64,000 bases of DNA from Acinetobacter sp. Marseille-Q1618 (GCF_902809855.1 NZ_CADDWJ010000002.1:124001-188000); one strand, 5' to 3'; shown: positions 33,074 to 42,480, counted from the first letter of the stretch. Made by a program: numbers and translations. Notes: generated by a model from the letters alone, not told the origin.

Positions 33074-33739
33074 CTATTTATTTTCTAAAAAGCGATAGGC
33101 GAATACAGCTCTACGCCATGTTGTAAGTGCAGCACCCATATTTAAAACAATCAACGCGATGAGCATAACAAAATCATGCTGCCAAAGGATTTGTTCAATG
33201 GCTGCCACTACACATGCAAAAGTTAATAACGCCATGCGGTGTTGCTTCGCCATTGGACCAGTAAAATTAGCAGGTGCGCCTATGGACACAGCTAATGTGC
33301 GTACATAAGCAGTTAATACCGCCAATAATGCACCGCACCAACCTAAAACATCTCCATAACTCACACAAGTAATTGAATAACCTGCTGTAATAATAATGAA
33401 AGGATCAGAAATCCGATCAGGAATATCATTAAATAATTCACCTGAAGCCGTTGATTTTCCACCCTCAATCGCAACTAAGCCATCAAATAAATTACACAAT
33501 AAACGTCCTTGTATTAGCAATGCTGCACCGATATATAAAGCAAATCGTTGCCATCCAAAATACTGAGGTACCAGCAGCAAACATAGTGCGGCAAATAGCG
33601 CAAAAACAATACTTAATAAAGAAATATGATTGGGGGTAATCGACTTTTGACTTAACCATTTGGCAAATTGATTAACCATTCCCACACCTCGCACTTTCAG
33701 TGGGCGACGGTTTTCAGGTGAATTATTTTCTGGAGACAT
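33074..33739 (-). CDS. CDP-alcohol phosphatidyltransferase family protein, atypical motif
   Basis: A 221-residue integral membrane protein with about six helices. The CDP-alcohol transferase motif is recognisable at residues 83-108 (CNLFDGLVAIEGG, then GELFNDIPDRISD). It deviates from DxxDGxxAR-x8-GxxxDxxxD: the first Asp is Asn83, the Arg is Ile91 and the third Asp is Asn104; Asp86 and Asp108 remain. I recall the same CNLxDG...GELxNxIPD form in other bacterial family members, so it may be a natural subfamily rather than a dead enzyme. The product could be a phospholipid or a phosphodiester of a sugar alcohol. It lies 3 bases downstream of a small membrane protein gene and is probably co-transcribed with it. 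Confidence 0.8.
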   Translation of the reverse strand: MSPENNSPENRRPLKVRGVGMVNQFAKWLSQKSITPNHISLLSIVFALFAALCLLLVPQYFGWQRFALYIGAALLIQGRLLCNLFDGLVAIEGGKSTASGELFNDIPDRISDPFIIITAGYSITCVSYGDVLGWCGALLAVLTAYVRTLAVSIGAPANFTGPMAKQHRMALLTFACVVAAIEQILWQHDFVMLIALIVLNMGAALTTWRRAVFAYRFLENK

Positions 33740-33742
33740 TTT

Positions 33743-34156
33743 TTATTTCCCTAAAAATTCAGTATCTTGATATTGCTTATAAAGTTTTAAATTGGTAACA
33801 AAAGCAAAAATTAAAGCGACAGTTAATGCAGGTGCAACTGTTTTTACAATATTCGGTGTATGAATCAAGTTATGTACGAGAATAAGCGCGCTCCCTGTTA
33901 CAAGAATCGTGCAAATCGGTGGAAGGAATATTTTTAAAAACTTGGCTTTATAAAAATTAAATTGTTTTTCAATCAGATGAGTAATAAATAACGTAATAAT
34001 AAAGCTGCAAATACCTTGTGCAAGCCCTGAAATGATTCCTGCTTTTAAGCTACCTTGACTCATATTGATATAAAATGACCATGAACCCCAGAGTAGAAAT
34101 GCAAAAAAAGCAGATAAAAAATTATAACGTTGGGTATTTTTAATTGTTTTATTCAT
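33743..34156 (-). CDS. Small four-helix membrane protein of unknown function
   Basis: A 137-residue protein with four strongly hydrophobic segments: FLSAFFAFLLWGSWSFYI, AGIISGLAQGICSFIITLFI, IFLPPICTILVTGSALILV and VAPALTVALIFAFV. There are short charged loops and a polar C-terminus (YKQYQDTEFLGK). I do not recognise a characterised family. The gene ends three bases before the CDP-alcohol phosphatidyltransferase gene on the same strand, so the two are likely one transcript and the protein may act in the same membrane-lipid step. Confidence 0.75.
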   Translation of the reverse strand: MNKTIKNTQRYNFLSAFFAFLLWGSWSFYINMSQGSLKAGIISGLAQGICSFIITLFITHLIEKQFNFYKAKFLKIFLPPICTILVTGSALILVHNLIHTPNIVKTVAPALTVALIFAFVTNLKLYKQYQDTEFLGK

Positions 34157-34334
34157 TGTTGAAAAGCTTGTTTCTATTATTCACTTACTACCACTGTAAT
34201 AGATTGATGAGTGTGTGGCAATCAAAGTTATTTAGTTTTTTTATATCTAAATCAGTAGTAAATATTTACCTTCATTATTTTGAATCAATGAAACTGACCC
34301 TATCCAGATAAAGCCAGTTTCATAGCAGTAAGGT

Positions 34335-34856
34335 TTATTGTGACTCGTATACAACTTCTTCTGCCGCTGCTGCAGCTTCTTCCGCGGCAGATTGTACATC
34401 TTCTTCGGAATAGTAAACTGCTTCTGCCTCATCGGCTTTAGCATCTGCACCTTGATTTTCCCTTGAATAAGAAAGATGATCTTCTGCTTCAAGCTGAATA
34501 TTTTGTAGTTTTTCATCCAACTCTTTTTGATACTTTTCAAGTTCTATATTTCGTACAAAATTAAAGTTTTCAGCAGGTATTTCCCAAATATATTTTTCTC
34601 CATCCATTAAAATATTCACTGAAATTCGGTGTACTTTGCCTTCATAAATGACTTCGGCTAAGCCTTTGTATTGATTACCTTGTTGTTTAATCACTGTTAA
34701 GTCACTAATTTTAAAATGATAATCTTTAAATTGTGACTGTGTATCAAACTCCTGTTGGATTTGTTCTTTTACATCTTTGGCAATTTGATCTGTTGATACA
34801 AAATAATTACATCCCACTGCAAAGACCATAAATAATGCTAATAATAAGGAACGCAT
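34335..34856 (-). CDS. Predicted lipoprotein with acidic Ala/Glu-rich tail
   Basis: A 173-residue product with a lipoprotein-like signal (MRSLLLALFMVFAVGC, Cys16 as the lipidation site; Ala at -3 is slightly unusual). The middle (about 20-100) alternates in a way that suggests a small beta domain (KISDLTVIKQQGNQYKGLAEVIYEGKVHRISVNI). The last 45 residues are low-complexity and acidic (ADAKADEAEAVYYSEEDVQS, then EEAAAAAEEVV), likely helical or disordered. GGAGG stands just before the ATG. Another frame across the same DNA (34247-34540) is a shadow. No function is known to me. Confidence 0.75.
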   Translation of the reverse strand: MRSLLLALFMVFAVGCNYFVSTDQIAKDVKEQIQQEFDTQSQFKDYHFKISDLTVIKQQGNQYKGLAEVIYEGKVHRISVNILMDGEKYIWEIPAENFNFVRNIELEKYQKELDEKLQNIQLEAEDHLSYSRENQGADAKADEAEAVYYSEEDVQSAAEEAAAAAEEVVYESQ

Positions 34857-35033
34857 TTCCCCTCCAAAATGCTAATTTTTTATAGCATAAGTATCTCATT
34901 TATAAATCAAATAAAACAATGGATAAAATTTTTATCTATCAAACCACAGCATATTGATTTAACTCAAATGCGTTTTGATTTAAATTAATGAGTATTAGTT
35001 TTATTTGATAATCAACTTTGCCATTTTTACTCT

Positions 35034-35801
35034 CTATTTAGATTTTATTTTATCCAACTTTTTCAATACTTCTGCCACAGCCACCATCGCAAAACTCGAT
35101 GTCACGACCACGGCTGAACCATAACCACCGCAACGTAAACCAGCACTAGCACATACATCTGCACTGGAAAATGGATTATCGATCGAATAGACACAAGTAA
35201 TACCAAATTTATCTTTTGGCTTTTTACAGATTCCCATACCCCGTAATTGGGTGCGTAATTTCGCCAACATCGGATCTTGTTCAGTTTTGGATAAATCTGC
35301 TACTCGTATTTTAAGCGGGTCTAATTTTCCCCCAGCTCCACCCGATACGATCAACGGAATTTTATTAAAACGACAATGCAACATCAGTGCGAGTTTGGCT
35401 TTGACATCATCAATGCAATCTAAAACAAGATCTGGTTGATTTGATAAAATTTCTTTAATATTTTCAGGACTTAGATAATCATCAACTAAATTAATTTTTA
35501 TTCTTGGATTAATAGAACGACAACGCTCCGCCATCACTTCAATTTTTTCTTGTCCCAATGTCGAAGTCATCGCAGGCAATTGACGATTAATATTGGATGC
35601 AGCAATCGAATCCATATCAACTAACGTTAACTCACCAATCCCTGTACGCGCTAAAGCTTCAACCGCCCACGAACCGACACCCCCAATTCCGATTACCATC
35701 ACATGACTTTTTTCATAATGTTGAAATTCTTCATCACCATAAATTTTTGCAACTCCTGCAAAACGGCGGTCATATTCATCATTTTGAAGTACGTCAATCA
35801 T
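35034..35801 (-). CDS. tcdA: tRNA threonylcarbamoyladenosine dehydratase
   Basis: E1-like, ATP-dependent enzyme that converts t6A37 of tRNA to its cyclic form ct6A. The 255-residue product has the adenylation motif VMVIGIGGVGSWAVEALARTGIG, LVDMDSIAASNINRQLPA, LVLDCIDDVKAKLALMLHC, SGGAGGKLDPLKI and the conserved CVYSIDNPF. The order is typical of TcdA/CsdL and it lacks the rhodanese domain of MoeB/ThiF-type E1 proteins. ATG 35801 is chosen over a TTG five codons upstream. It stands alone between a lipoprotein gene and a secreted protein gene. Confidence 0.94.
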   Translation of the reverse strand: MIDVLQNDEYDRRFAGVAKIYGDEEFQHYEKSHVMVIGIGGVGSWAVEALARTGIGELTLVDMDSIAASNINRQLPAMTSTLGQEKIEVMAERCRSINPRIKINLVDDYLSPENIKEILSNQPDLVLDCIDDVKAKLALMLHCRFNKIPLIVSGGAGGKLDPLKIRVADLSKTEQDPMLAKLRTQLRGMGICKKPKDKFGITCVYSIDNPFSSADVCASAGLRCGGYGSAVVVTSSFAMVAVAEVLKKLDKIKSK

Positions 35802-35860
35802 AATCAAATCAAACAAAAAAATTTGTCTTAGTTTAACAAATTCAACTTACACAAAAAGCA

Positions 35861-36634
35861 TTAATTATCTAACCAAGCCTGTGGAAGTTGAATTGCATTT
35901 GCATGATTACGGTCTAAAATTAAAACGCGATGTTGCTTAAAAGACTTTGCCAATGAATCAGATGCAGGAGAATAGTCTATTTCAAAATAGTATTTTATTT
36001 TCCAAGTGCCAGATTTGACGTATTCAATTTCTGTCGCTAAATGTGCCTCATCATGACATTTTCCTTGTGCTTCTTCATAATCTGCTTCAGAAAAACATGC
36101 ACGAACCATACGGTACATAGACAGCGGAATATTTTGGAAAAGTTGCATATATTGCCCATTATTTTTAATTTTTAAAAAATCTGCGACTTCTTCTCCCATC
36201 CCACCACCTGAGTAGCCCTCACTCCATGATCCCACAATGGCAATCGCATATTCTGTCGCACTCACAGGAAATAATTTGGGGAAAATAGATAAGTTTTTTT
36301 GATCATCTTGTTGAAATTTTGCCCAATGCGGTGTTTGGGTCTCTGCTGGATAATCAGAAAAATCCCATTTCGCTTGGATATGCCAGTTTTTATTTTCATT
36401 TTTAAGTTGATAGAGTTTTAAATGATCAATCAAATAGTATTGTTGTTGTGCTGTTTTATAGAGTGCCCAATTTGGTTTTTCTTGGCAATGTTCACTGAGA
36501 AGTTCACATAATTGTTGGTTTTGTAATACGCTAATATTCTGCTTTTTTAAAGTGATTTGCTCTGGTTTGGAAAATGCCAAACTGGAGGTCATTAATAACA
36601 CTAACAACATTAAGATCTTATTTTTCTTAGTCAC
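35861..36634 (-). CDS. Secreted protein of unknown function
   Basis: A 257-residue product from GTG 36634, which has GGAG six bases upstream. An earlier ATG (36676) in frame would put 14 basic residues before the signal and lacks a ribosome site. The signal peptide is KKNKILMLLVLLMTSSLAFS. The mature protein has four Cys (QLCELLSEHCQEK and RACFSEADYEEAQGKCHDEAH), which could form two disulphides, and conserved-looking segments IAIVGSWSEGYSGGGMGEEVADFLKI and YYFEIDYSPASDSLAK. I do not recognise the family. It lies upstream of tcdA (about 60 bases) and may share its transcript. Confidence 0.7.
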   Translation of the reverse strand: MTKKNKILMLLVLLMTSSLAFSKPEQITLKKQNISVLQNQQLCELLSEHCQEKPNWALYKTAQQQYYLIDHLKLYQLKNENKNWHIQAKWDFSDYPAETQTPHWAKFQQDDQKNLSIFPKLFPVSATEYAIAIVGSWSEGYSGGGMGEEVADFLKIKNNGQYMQLFQNIPLSMYRMVRACFSEADYEEAQGKCHDEAHLATEIEYVKSGTWKIKYYFEIDYSPASDSLAKSFKQHRVLILDRNHANAIQLPQAWLDN

Positions 36635-36694
36635 TTTAAACTCCTTTACCTTAAGTTTAAAACTTTTAGTTCTCAAACATGCCCATAAACCGAT

Positions 36695-36725
36695 AAAAAA
36701 AAGCCCTACATTCTAGGTAGGGCTT
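36695..36725 (-). terminator. Intrinsic terminator after acnA
   Basis: Stem AAGCCCTAC / GTAGGGCTT with a seven-base loop. On the minus strand it is followed by a run of T's. It ends the acnA transcript just before the next minus-strand gene. Confidence 0.88.
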
Positions 36726-36740
36726 GGAGAACTGAATATT

Positions 36741-39497
36741 TTATGAGGCAATCAAGTTACGTAAGACATAATGTAAAATACCGCCTGCTTTAAAATATTC
36801 CACTTCATTCAAAGTATCAATACGACACAGTACTTTAAACTGCTCAATTGAACCATCTGCACGTTTTAGCTCCACATTCAAACTTTGATGCGGTTGCAAT
36901 TCATCCGATAAACCCGTAATCGATAATTGCTCATGTCCCGTGAGATTTAAACTATGACGATTTTGGTTATTCACAAACTGTAAAGGTAACACGCCCATAC
37001 CAACCAAGTTTGAACGATGAATCCGCTCAAAACTCTCCGCAATTACCGCTTTTACGCCAAGTAGATTGGTTCCTTTCGCTGCCCAATCTCGTGATGAGCC
37101 TGTACCATACTCTTTCCCAGCCACAATCACTAATGGCGTTTGTGTTGATTGGTACTTCATTGCTGCATCATAAATAGCAAGCTTTTCTCCTGTCGGAATA
37201 TACAGCGTATTCCCCCCTTCTTCACCACCTAGCATTTCATTTTTAATGCGAATATTGGCAAATGTTCCACGCATCATTACTTCATGATTACCACGTCGTG
37301 ACCCATAGGAATTAAAATCTTTTTGCTCCACGCCTTGTGCCAACAAATAACGCCCTGCTGGACTGTCTTTTTTAATATTCCCCGCAGGTGAAATATGATC
37401 CGTGGTGACTGAATCACCTAAAACCGCCAAAATATTTGCATTTACAATATCTTGAATCGGTTTAGCAGGTTGGTCGATACCATCAAAAAATGGTGGATGA
37501 CGAATATAAGTTGATTGCGGATTCCATTCATAAGTTTGGCTGTCTGGAATTTGAATTGCTTGCCACTTTTCATCACCATCAAATACTTCTGCATACTCTT
37601 TATGATACATCTGTGTATTCACTTTTTGCAGCGCTGCATCAATTTCGGCTTGGGTTGGCCAAATATCTTTCAAATATACAGCCTTACCTTGTGCATCTAC
37701 GCCCAAAGGCTCTTGGGTAATGTCTTTACGAATCGTCCCCATCAAACCAAAAGCAATCACCAATGGCGGCGATGCCAACCAGTTGGTTTTTACCAGTGGA
37801 TGAACACGCCCTTCAAAGTTACGATTACCTGAAAGTACTGAAGCAACATTTAAGTCATAACACTGGATCGCATCTTCAATTGGCTTCGGTAAAGGACCTG
37901 AGTTACCGATACAGGTGGTACAACCATAACCGACCAAGTTATAACCCAATTGATCTAGATATGGCGTCAACCCTGCCGCAGCCAAATAATCCGTCACCAC
38001 TTTTGAACCTGGTGCAAGAGAACTTTTTACCCAAGGCTTACGATGCAAACCTTTTTCAACGGCTTTTTTCGCCAAAAGTCCTGCAGCCAGCATCACGCTT
38101 GGGTTGGAAGTATTGGTACATGAAGTAATCGCTGAAATCACTACATCACCATCTACCAATGGATAACGTTTACCATCAATCACACAATGCGGCTCATCAT
38201 TTTGCAGCGCAGATTGTTTTGCATCCACTGCTGCACCTGCACCACCTTCATTCATCAAACGTTCTTTGTCTTCTTTGGCAGGCTTTAAATCTAATGCCAT
38301 GAGTGCACTAAACACTTGTGGAATATCAGCCAACACAACACGGTCTTGTGGACGTTTAGGCCCTGCAACACTGGCTTGAACTGTTCCCATATCCAAGCTT
38401 AGTACATCAGTAAAGATCGGTTCATCACCTGTATTTCGCCATAAACCTTGTTCTTTACAATATGCCTCAACCAAAGCAATACGCTCTGCACTACGTCCTG
38501 TTAGTCTGAGATAATCTAAAGTGATTTCATCGACTGGAAAGAAACCACAGGTTGCGCCATATTCAGGCGCCATATTGGCAATGGTTGCTCGGTCAGCCAA
38601 TGGTAGCTCAGCTAAACCATCGCCATAGAATTCAACAAATTTTCCAACCACGCCTTTTTGACGGAGCATTTGTGTAATGGTCAAGACCAAATCCGTTGCG
38701 GTAATCCCTTCAGGTAATTTTCCAGTCAGTTTAAAACCAATCACTTCAGGAATTAGCATAGAAATCGGCTGCCCCAACATTGCGGCTTCTGCTTCGATAC
38801 CACCGACACCCCAACCAAGTACGCCCAAACCATTGATCATGGTGGTGTGTGAGTCAGTCCCCACCAAAGTATCTGGGAAAGCAAAATTTTCACCCTCATG
38901 TTCTGCTGTCCAAACGGCTTGTGCTAAATATTCCAGATTTACCTGATGGCAAATCCCTGTACCCGGTGGTACAACACTGAAATTATCAAATGCAGACTGT
39001 CCCCAACGTAAAAACTGATAACGTTCGCCATTACGCTGCATTTCGATATCGACATTTTCCTCAAAGGCTTGTGGCGTTGCGAAATAATCAACCATCACAG
39101 AGTGATCTATCACCAAATCTACAGGTGACAAAGGATTAATTTTTTCAGGATCAACACCAGCCTTGGCAACGGCTGCACGCATGGCTGCCAAATCCACCAC
39201 CGCAGGTACACCTGTAAAATCTTGCATCAAAACACGCGCAGGTCGGTATTGAATTTCCTGATCAGAGCTTTGTGTTTTCTGCCAATTCACCAAAGCTAAA
39301 ATATGTTCAGTTTTGACTGTGAGATCATCTTCAAATCTCAGTAAATTTTCTAATAACACCTTCAATGATTTTGGGAGTTGTGAAAAATCATCGAGCTGTG
39401 TTTGTGCTGCTTGCAGGCTAAAAATTTTGTAGTGTGCTGAACCAACCTGTAAATCTTTTAAGGCTTGAAAACTATTTTTCTGGCTGTATGTGCCCAT
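36741..39497 (-). CDS. acnA: Aconitate hydratase A
   Basis: [4Fe-4S] enzyme of the TCA cycle interconverting citrate and isocitrate. From ATG 39497 (GGAG eight bases upstream) it has 918 residues, the normal AcnA/IRP length. The frame is open 24 codons further but without a ribosome site. The cluster cysteines are in AITSCTNTSNPSVML and GYGCTTCIGNSGPL. Also present are GTDSHTTMINGLGVLGWGVGGIEAEAAMLG, the LVGYG segment, and the swivel domain with SRRGNHEVMMRGTFANIRI and GKEYGTGSSRDWAAKGT. The domain order (swivel last) marks the AcnA rather than the AcnB type. It is a single gene with its own terminator. Its promoter must lie in the 123 bases before the start. Confidence 0.97.
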   Translation of the reverse strand: MGTYSQKNSFQALKDLQVGSAHYKIFSLQAAQTQLDDFSQLPKSLKVLLENLLRFEDDLTVKTEHILALVNWQKTQSSDQEIQYRPARVLMQDFTGVPAVVDLAAMRAAVAKAGVDPEKINPLSPVDLVIDHSVMVDYFATPQAFEENVDIEMQRNGERYQFLRWGQSAFDNFSVVPPGTGICHQVNLEYLAQAVWTAEHEGENFAFPDTLVGTDSHTTMINGLGVLGWGVGGIEAEAAMLGQPISMLIPEVIGFKLTGKLPEGITATDLVLTITQMLRQKGVVGKFVEFYGDGLAELPLADRATIANMAPEYGATCGFFPVDEITLDYLRLTGRSAERIALVEAYCKEQGLWRNTGDEPIFTDVLSLDMGTVQASVAGPKRPQDRVVLADIPQVFSALMALDLKPAKEDKERLMNEGGAGAAVDAKQSALQNDEPHCVIDGKRYPLVDGDVVISAITSCTNTSNPSVMLAAGLLAKKAVEKGLHRKPWVKSSLAPGSKVVTDYLAAAGLTPYLDQLGYNLVGYGCTTCIGNSGPLPKPIEDAIQCYDLNVASVLSGNRNFEGRVHPLVKTNWLASPPLVIAFGLMGTIRKDITQEPLGVDAQGKAVYLKDIWPTQAEIDAALQKVNTQMYHKEYAEVFDGDEKWQAIQIPDSQTYEWNPQSTYIRHPPFFDGIDQPAKPIQDIVNANILAVLGDSVTTDHISPAGNIKKDSPAGRYLLAQGVEQKDFNSYGSRRGNHEVMMRGTFANIRIKNEMLGGEEGGNTLYIPTGEKLAIYDAAMKYQSTQTPLVIVAGKEYGTGSSRDWAAKGTNLLGVKAVIAESFERIHRSNLVGMGVLPLQFVNNQNRHSLNLTGHEQLSITGLSDELQPHQSLNVELKRADGSIEQFKVLCRIDTLNEVEYFKAGGILHYVLRNLIAS

Positions 39498-39620
39498 AGG
39501 TGATGCTCCTTTTGCGAGATATATTTTTATTGAGTCGTAAGAAGTTGCTATGATTCTAATGTAAGCCAATTCAGCTTTAAGCGTGTTATTGATTGGTTAA
39601 TTTTTAGCAGGCTTAAAAAA

Positions 39621-40445
39621 TTAAGATTTTAAATGCAAGGCGTGCAATGAATTTTCCCACAGTATAGGCGCTAATATTTCAGAGGAAATATGAAGTTGTT
39701 CCGCCAAACCGTCAAGTACATAAGGCAAATTAACTGGGGTGTTTCGAGTACGATGCTCAGCAGAAGTCTGACAGCATAAAGGTGTCATGTCAGGACAATC
39801 TGTTTCTAAAACCAGATGCTCCGCACCGATTTCCTGTACCACTTTGATCAGCTTTTTAGCATTTGGATTGGTAATCTGTCCTGTTACACCAATTTTAAAA
39901 CCTAGTTTAATAAATGCTTTGGCTTCTTCGACACCACCGCTAAAGGCATGGGCGATACCGCCATTTTTAAATTGATGCTGTTTTAACATCGCCAAAACAT
40001 CCGCATGAGATTTACGGATATGTAGCAATACAGGTCGCTCAAACTGCTTTGCCAAATCTAACTGCGCTGCAAAAAACTGCTTTTGTTTTTGTAAGAGTTC
40101 AGGTTGTTTATGTTGCGTTAAAAATGTGTCTAAACCAATTTCACCGATTGCCACGCAGTCTTCATGTTTTAAAATATTTTCAAGCTTGCTGAGGTGTTCG
40201 TGTTGATGTTGTTCGATATAAAAAGGATGTAAACCGGGTGCCAAATAACTGCGTGGTGCTTGTATAAGCTGATTTAAATAATGATGTGTATCGATTAAAT
40301 CTGCCAAACGCTCTTGCACAAAACCAATCAAAATTAAAGCGTCTACGCCAACTGCTTTGGCTTGATACGCCAAGGACTCTCGATCCTGATCAAAATCAGG
40401 AACATCGAAATGGGTATGCGTATCAAACAAAGCCAACTTAGACAT
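39621..40445 (-). CDS. TatD-family metal-dependent hydrolase
   Basis: A 274-residue TIM-barrel hydrolase, related to 3'-5' DNase TatD and YjjV. Metal ligands are visible in FDTHTHFDVPDFD (HxH), CVAIGEIGLDTFL (Glu), PVLLHIRKSH (His), GIAHAFSGG (His) and LVLETDCPDM (Asp). The branch is closer to YjjV/YcfH-like proteins than to TatD itself. It is 21 bases downstream of a DUF3298-type lipoprotein gene on the same strand and probably co-transcribed. The substrate in vivo is uncertain: DNA ends or D-aminoacyl-tRNA have been proposed in the family. Confidence 0.88.
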   Translation of the reverse strand: MSKLALFDTHTHFDVPDFDQDRESLAYQAKAVGVDALILIGFVQERLADLIDTHHYLNQLIQAPRSYLAPGLHPFYIEQHQHEHLSKLENILKHEDCVAIGEIGLDTFLTQHKQPELLQKQKQFFAAQLDLAKQFERPVLLHIRKSHADVLAMLKQHQFKNGGIAHAFSGGVEEAKAFIKLGFKIGVTGQITNPNAKKLIKVVQEIGAEHLVLETDCPDMTPLCCQTSAEHRTRNTPVNLPYVLDGLAEQLHISSEILAPILWENSLHALHLKS

Positions 40446-40466
40446 GATCTTGTCCTCGTTCTTGTG

Positions 40467-41456
40467 TTATTTATTTTTTACAGCAACAGTTGCTGACGCT
40501 GGTTGGTCTACCAACAATTCCGCAGGCAAATAAGGCTGTTTGAGAACAGTTTTTAAGGCTGTATATGGAATTTCTAAACGAGGTAATCCCACCACATAAG
40601 GACCAATCTCATATTCTCCATATTGAAGAATTAAACCATTTTTTCCTAAATAAAAATTATTGGATAATTTAAATTTCCAAACTTGCTCATATTCTTGCAA
40701 ATTATCGGCTAACTTATTGTCAGTCACCCAAACTTTAAATGCTTCGTATGCCAGCTTTTCTAATTCTTTGTTTTGATTTGGCTGAATAATATCATCTAAA
40801 CCCACTTGTTTTTGATGTTTCAAATCAAAGTTATAGTACACCTGTGACGCTGAGCCATGTGCGCCACCTAAATAACTACTGGTATTTAATACCACTGTTG
40901 CCAAGGGTTCTGTTGAGTTTAAAATTTTAGGGCTGACACTCACACTGATTTTACTGCTTGCACCAAGACTTAAAAGCTCTTGCTGTAAAGCACTAAAAGT
41001 CGCAACATAAGGTTTTAACTGATCTGCCATAGATTGAGCTGGTGTTTTCGCTGCATTGGCTGCAATAACACTGCTACTGGCTTGCTGCTCATCTTGTTTT
41101 TGCTGCTGTTCAGTTTTCTTTTTTTCCTCTTGAATACTTTTACTTTGATTACCCACATCCAAGATTTGATCTAAATTTTTCAAAATCGCTTGGTCAATAA
41201 TATTATCGACCACAAACTGATTGGTATGTAAGCGCTCTACTGAAAACTCAGGGCAGCTATTTCCACTACACTCAGGCAATTCAACAGCCACTTTTTCAGA
41301 TTGCCCTTGCAAAGTCAAAGTCGTATCCACAGCTTCTGAACTACTGCTTTGTTCTACAGGCTTTTGCTCTTTGTTATCTGCTTTAGGCTGACAAGCAGAT
41401 AATGCAAAAGTTGCCATCAAAATGGACAATACCAAAGTACGTTTCTGATTTAACAT
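40467..41456 (-). CDS. RsiV/DUF3298-like lipoprotein
   Basis: A 329-residue lipoprotein. ATG 41456 starts a lipoprotein signal (LVLSILMATFALSAC, Cys22-23 region). The earlier in-frame codons are not signal-like. After a Lys/Glu/Gln-rich linker and a Gln-rich stretch (about 115-135), the C-terminal half holds the DUF3298 type pattern: VVLNTSSYLGGAHGSASQVYYNFDLKHQKQVGLDDII and LILQYGEYEIGPYVVGLPRLEIPYTAL. Proteins with this domain include RsiV, which binds lysozyme in Gram-positives. Here the role is unknown. It is followed by tatD-like and preceded by a diverged paralogue. Confidence 0.8.
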   Translation of the reverse strand: MLNQKRTLVLSILMATFALSACQPKADNKEQKPVEQSSSSEAVDTTLTLQGQSEKVAVELPECSGNSCPEFSVERLHTNQFVVDNIIDQAILKNLDQILDVGNQSKSIQEEKKKTEQQQKQDEQQASSSVIAANAAKTPAQSMADQLKPYVATFSALQQELLSLGASSKISVSVSPKILNSTEPLATVVLNTSSYLGGAHGSASQVYYNFDLKHQKQVGLDDIIQPNQNKELEKLAYEAFKVWVTDNKLADNLQEYEQVWKFKLSNNFYLGKNGLILQYGEYEIGPYVVGLPRLEIPYTALKTVLKQPYLPAELLVDQPASATVAVKNK

Positions 41457-41549
41457 CTTATAAAACCTTAAAACAATATTGAATAAACAAGGCATCGTCC
41501 TAGCTTATGCTTCCTGTGCATGCTGCTCAATCTTTATTTGTATCTGAAC

Positions 41550-42374
41550 TTAAAACATGTGTTGAAAGACTTGTGCTTGCAATACTTCCTGCGTTTGTTG
41601 TTTGGAAAAATATATATCTAACTGTTTCCCATCTTCCACAATTTCTCCTGCACGATAGTGTAGACCAATACCTTCACCATCAAAGAACCAATCTGACTGC
41701 CCCCAATACAATTTTTTAGGTGCTGCTTTGCGTACCAGACTATCTTGATCTTTGAGCCATGCTTGGTATTTTTCTTGTACCCATGTATTCAGTTTATTTT
41801 GTTGTTTAGATTGAATCACATCTAAAATAGTTAAACTTTTCTGTGTCTTACGATCTGCGACAAAAAAGTATTGACGTTCTTTTATCGCCACTTCCGCCTG
41901 TTGCGTATTCACAGACAACTGCAATAAAACATATTGATTACGCTGCGATGCCATCCGTGTACTTAAGTGTAATTCATAAGCTTTATTTTTAGAAAATTCT
42001 TCTTGCCATGCATCTGACTTTTTGACATATGCATTTACGGCTTGCTGCAAGCTCATATTTTGTTTCAGACCGATCTGATCTTGAATGACTTTTGATTGAT
42101 TATTAGCAATCCAACTATTTAACCATTTATCTTGCGTTTTTAAAGTTTGAATGTCGATGTCAATACAGTTTTTCTTTTCGCAAAATGGAACAGCATAATC
42201 TGCTTTGGCTTCTTGAATATTTAAATACGGTAAAACTTCTGCTTTTTCTACGCTATGTTGTTGTGCAGAAGTCTCTTTAGATTTTTCTTGTTGTGCGGTT
42301 TTATTGTTTGAATCACATGCTGACAAAAATATCCCCATGCAAAGCATCAGCATAAATCGTTTTTGAATGTGCAT
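41550..42374 (-). CDS. Diverged RsiV/DUF3298-like lipoprotein
   Basis: A 274-residue lipoprotein. ATG 42374 has GGAG six bases upstream and directly precedes the signal (FMLMLCMGIFLSAC). The mature part begins with a Lys/Gln/Ser linker, then VPFCEKKNCIDIDIQTLKTQDKWLNSWI, which parallels LPECSGNSCPEFSVERLHTN in the next gene (a conserved C-x4-5-C pair). It ends with a shortened version of the domain tail (WFFDGEGIGLHYRAGEI...LDIYFSKQQ). The GPY-IPY motif of DUF3298 is lost. It is tandem with and 93 bases upstream of its paralogue, so a duplication followed by divergence is likely. Confidence 0.75.
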   Translation of the reverse strand: MHIQKRFMLMLCMGIFLSACDSNNKTAQQEKSKETSAQQHSVEKAEVLPYLNIQEAKADYAVPFCEKKNCIDIDIQTLKTQDKWLNSWIANNQSKVIQDQIGLKQNMSLQQAVNAYVKKSDAWQEEFSKNKAYELHLSTRMASQRNQYVLLQLSVNTQQAEVAIKERQYFFVADRKTQKSLTILDVIQSKQQNKLNTWVQEKYQAWLKDQDSLVRKAAPKKLYWGQSDWFFDGEGIGLHYRAGEIVEDGKQLDIYFSKQQTQEVLQAQVFQHMF

Positions 42375-42480
42375 TGCATTCTCCATTATTATCAAAACTG
42401 TTGCGCTATTTTGGGCTAAATAAAACAGCTTCACAAGGAAGCTGTTTTTAGCAAATTCAGTCGTGTTTCACAATGTCTGA

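Noticed and set aside
34247..34540. 97-residue minus-strand ORF rich in Lys and Gln
   Set aside because: It overlaps the lipoprotein gene in another frame, has no ribosome site or family resemblance, and arises from the Ala/Glu-rich repeat region.
39498..39569. 24-codon N-terminal extension of acnA
   Set aside because: No ribosome site, and the extra residues do not resemble AcnA; ATG 39497 has GGAG at a good distance.
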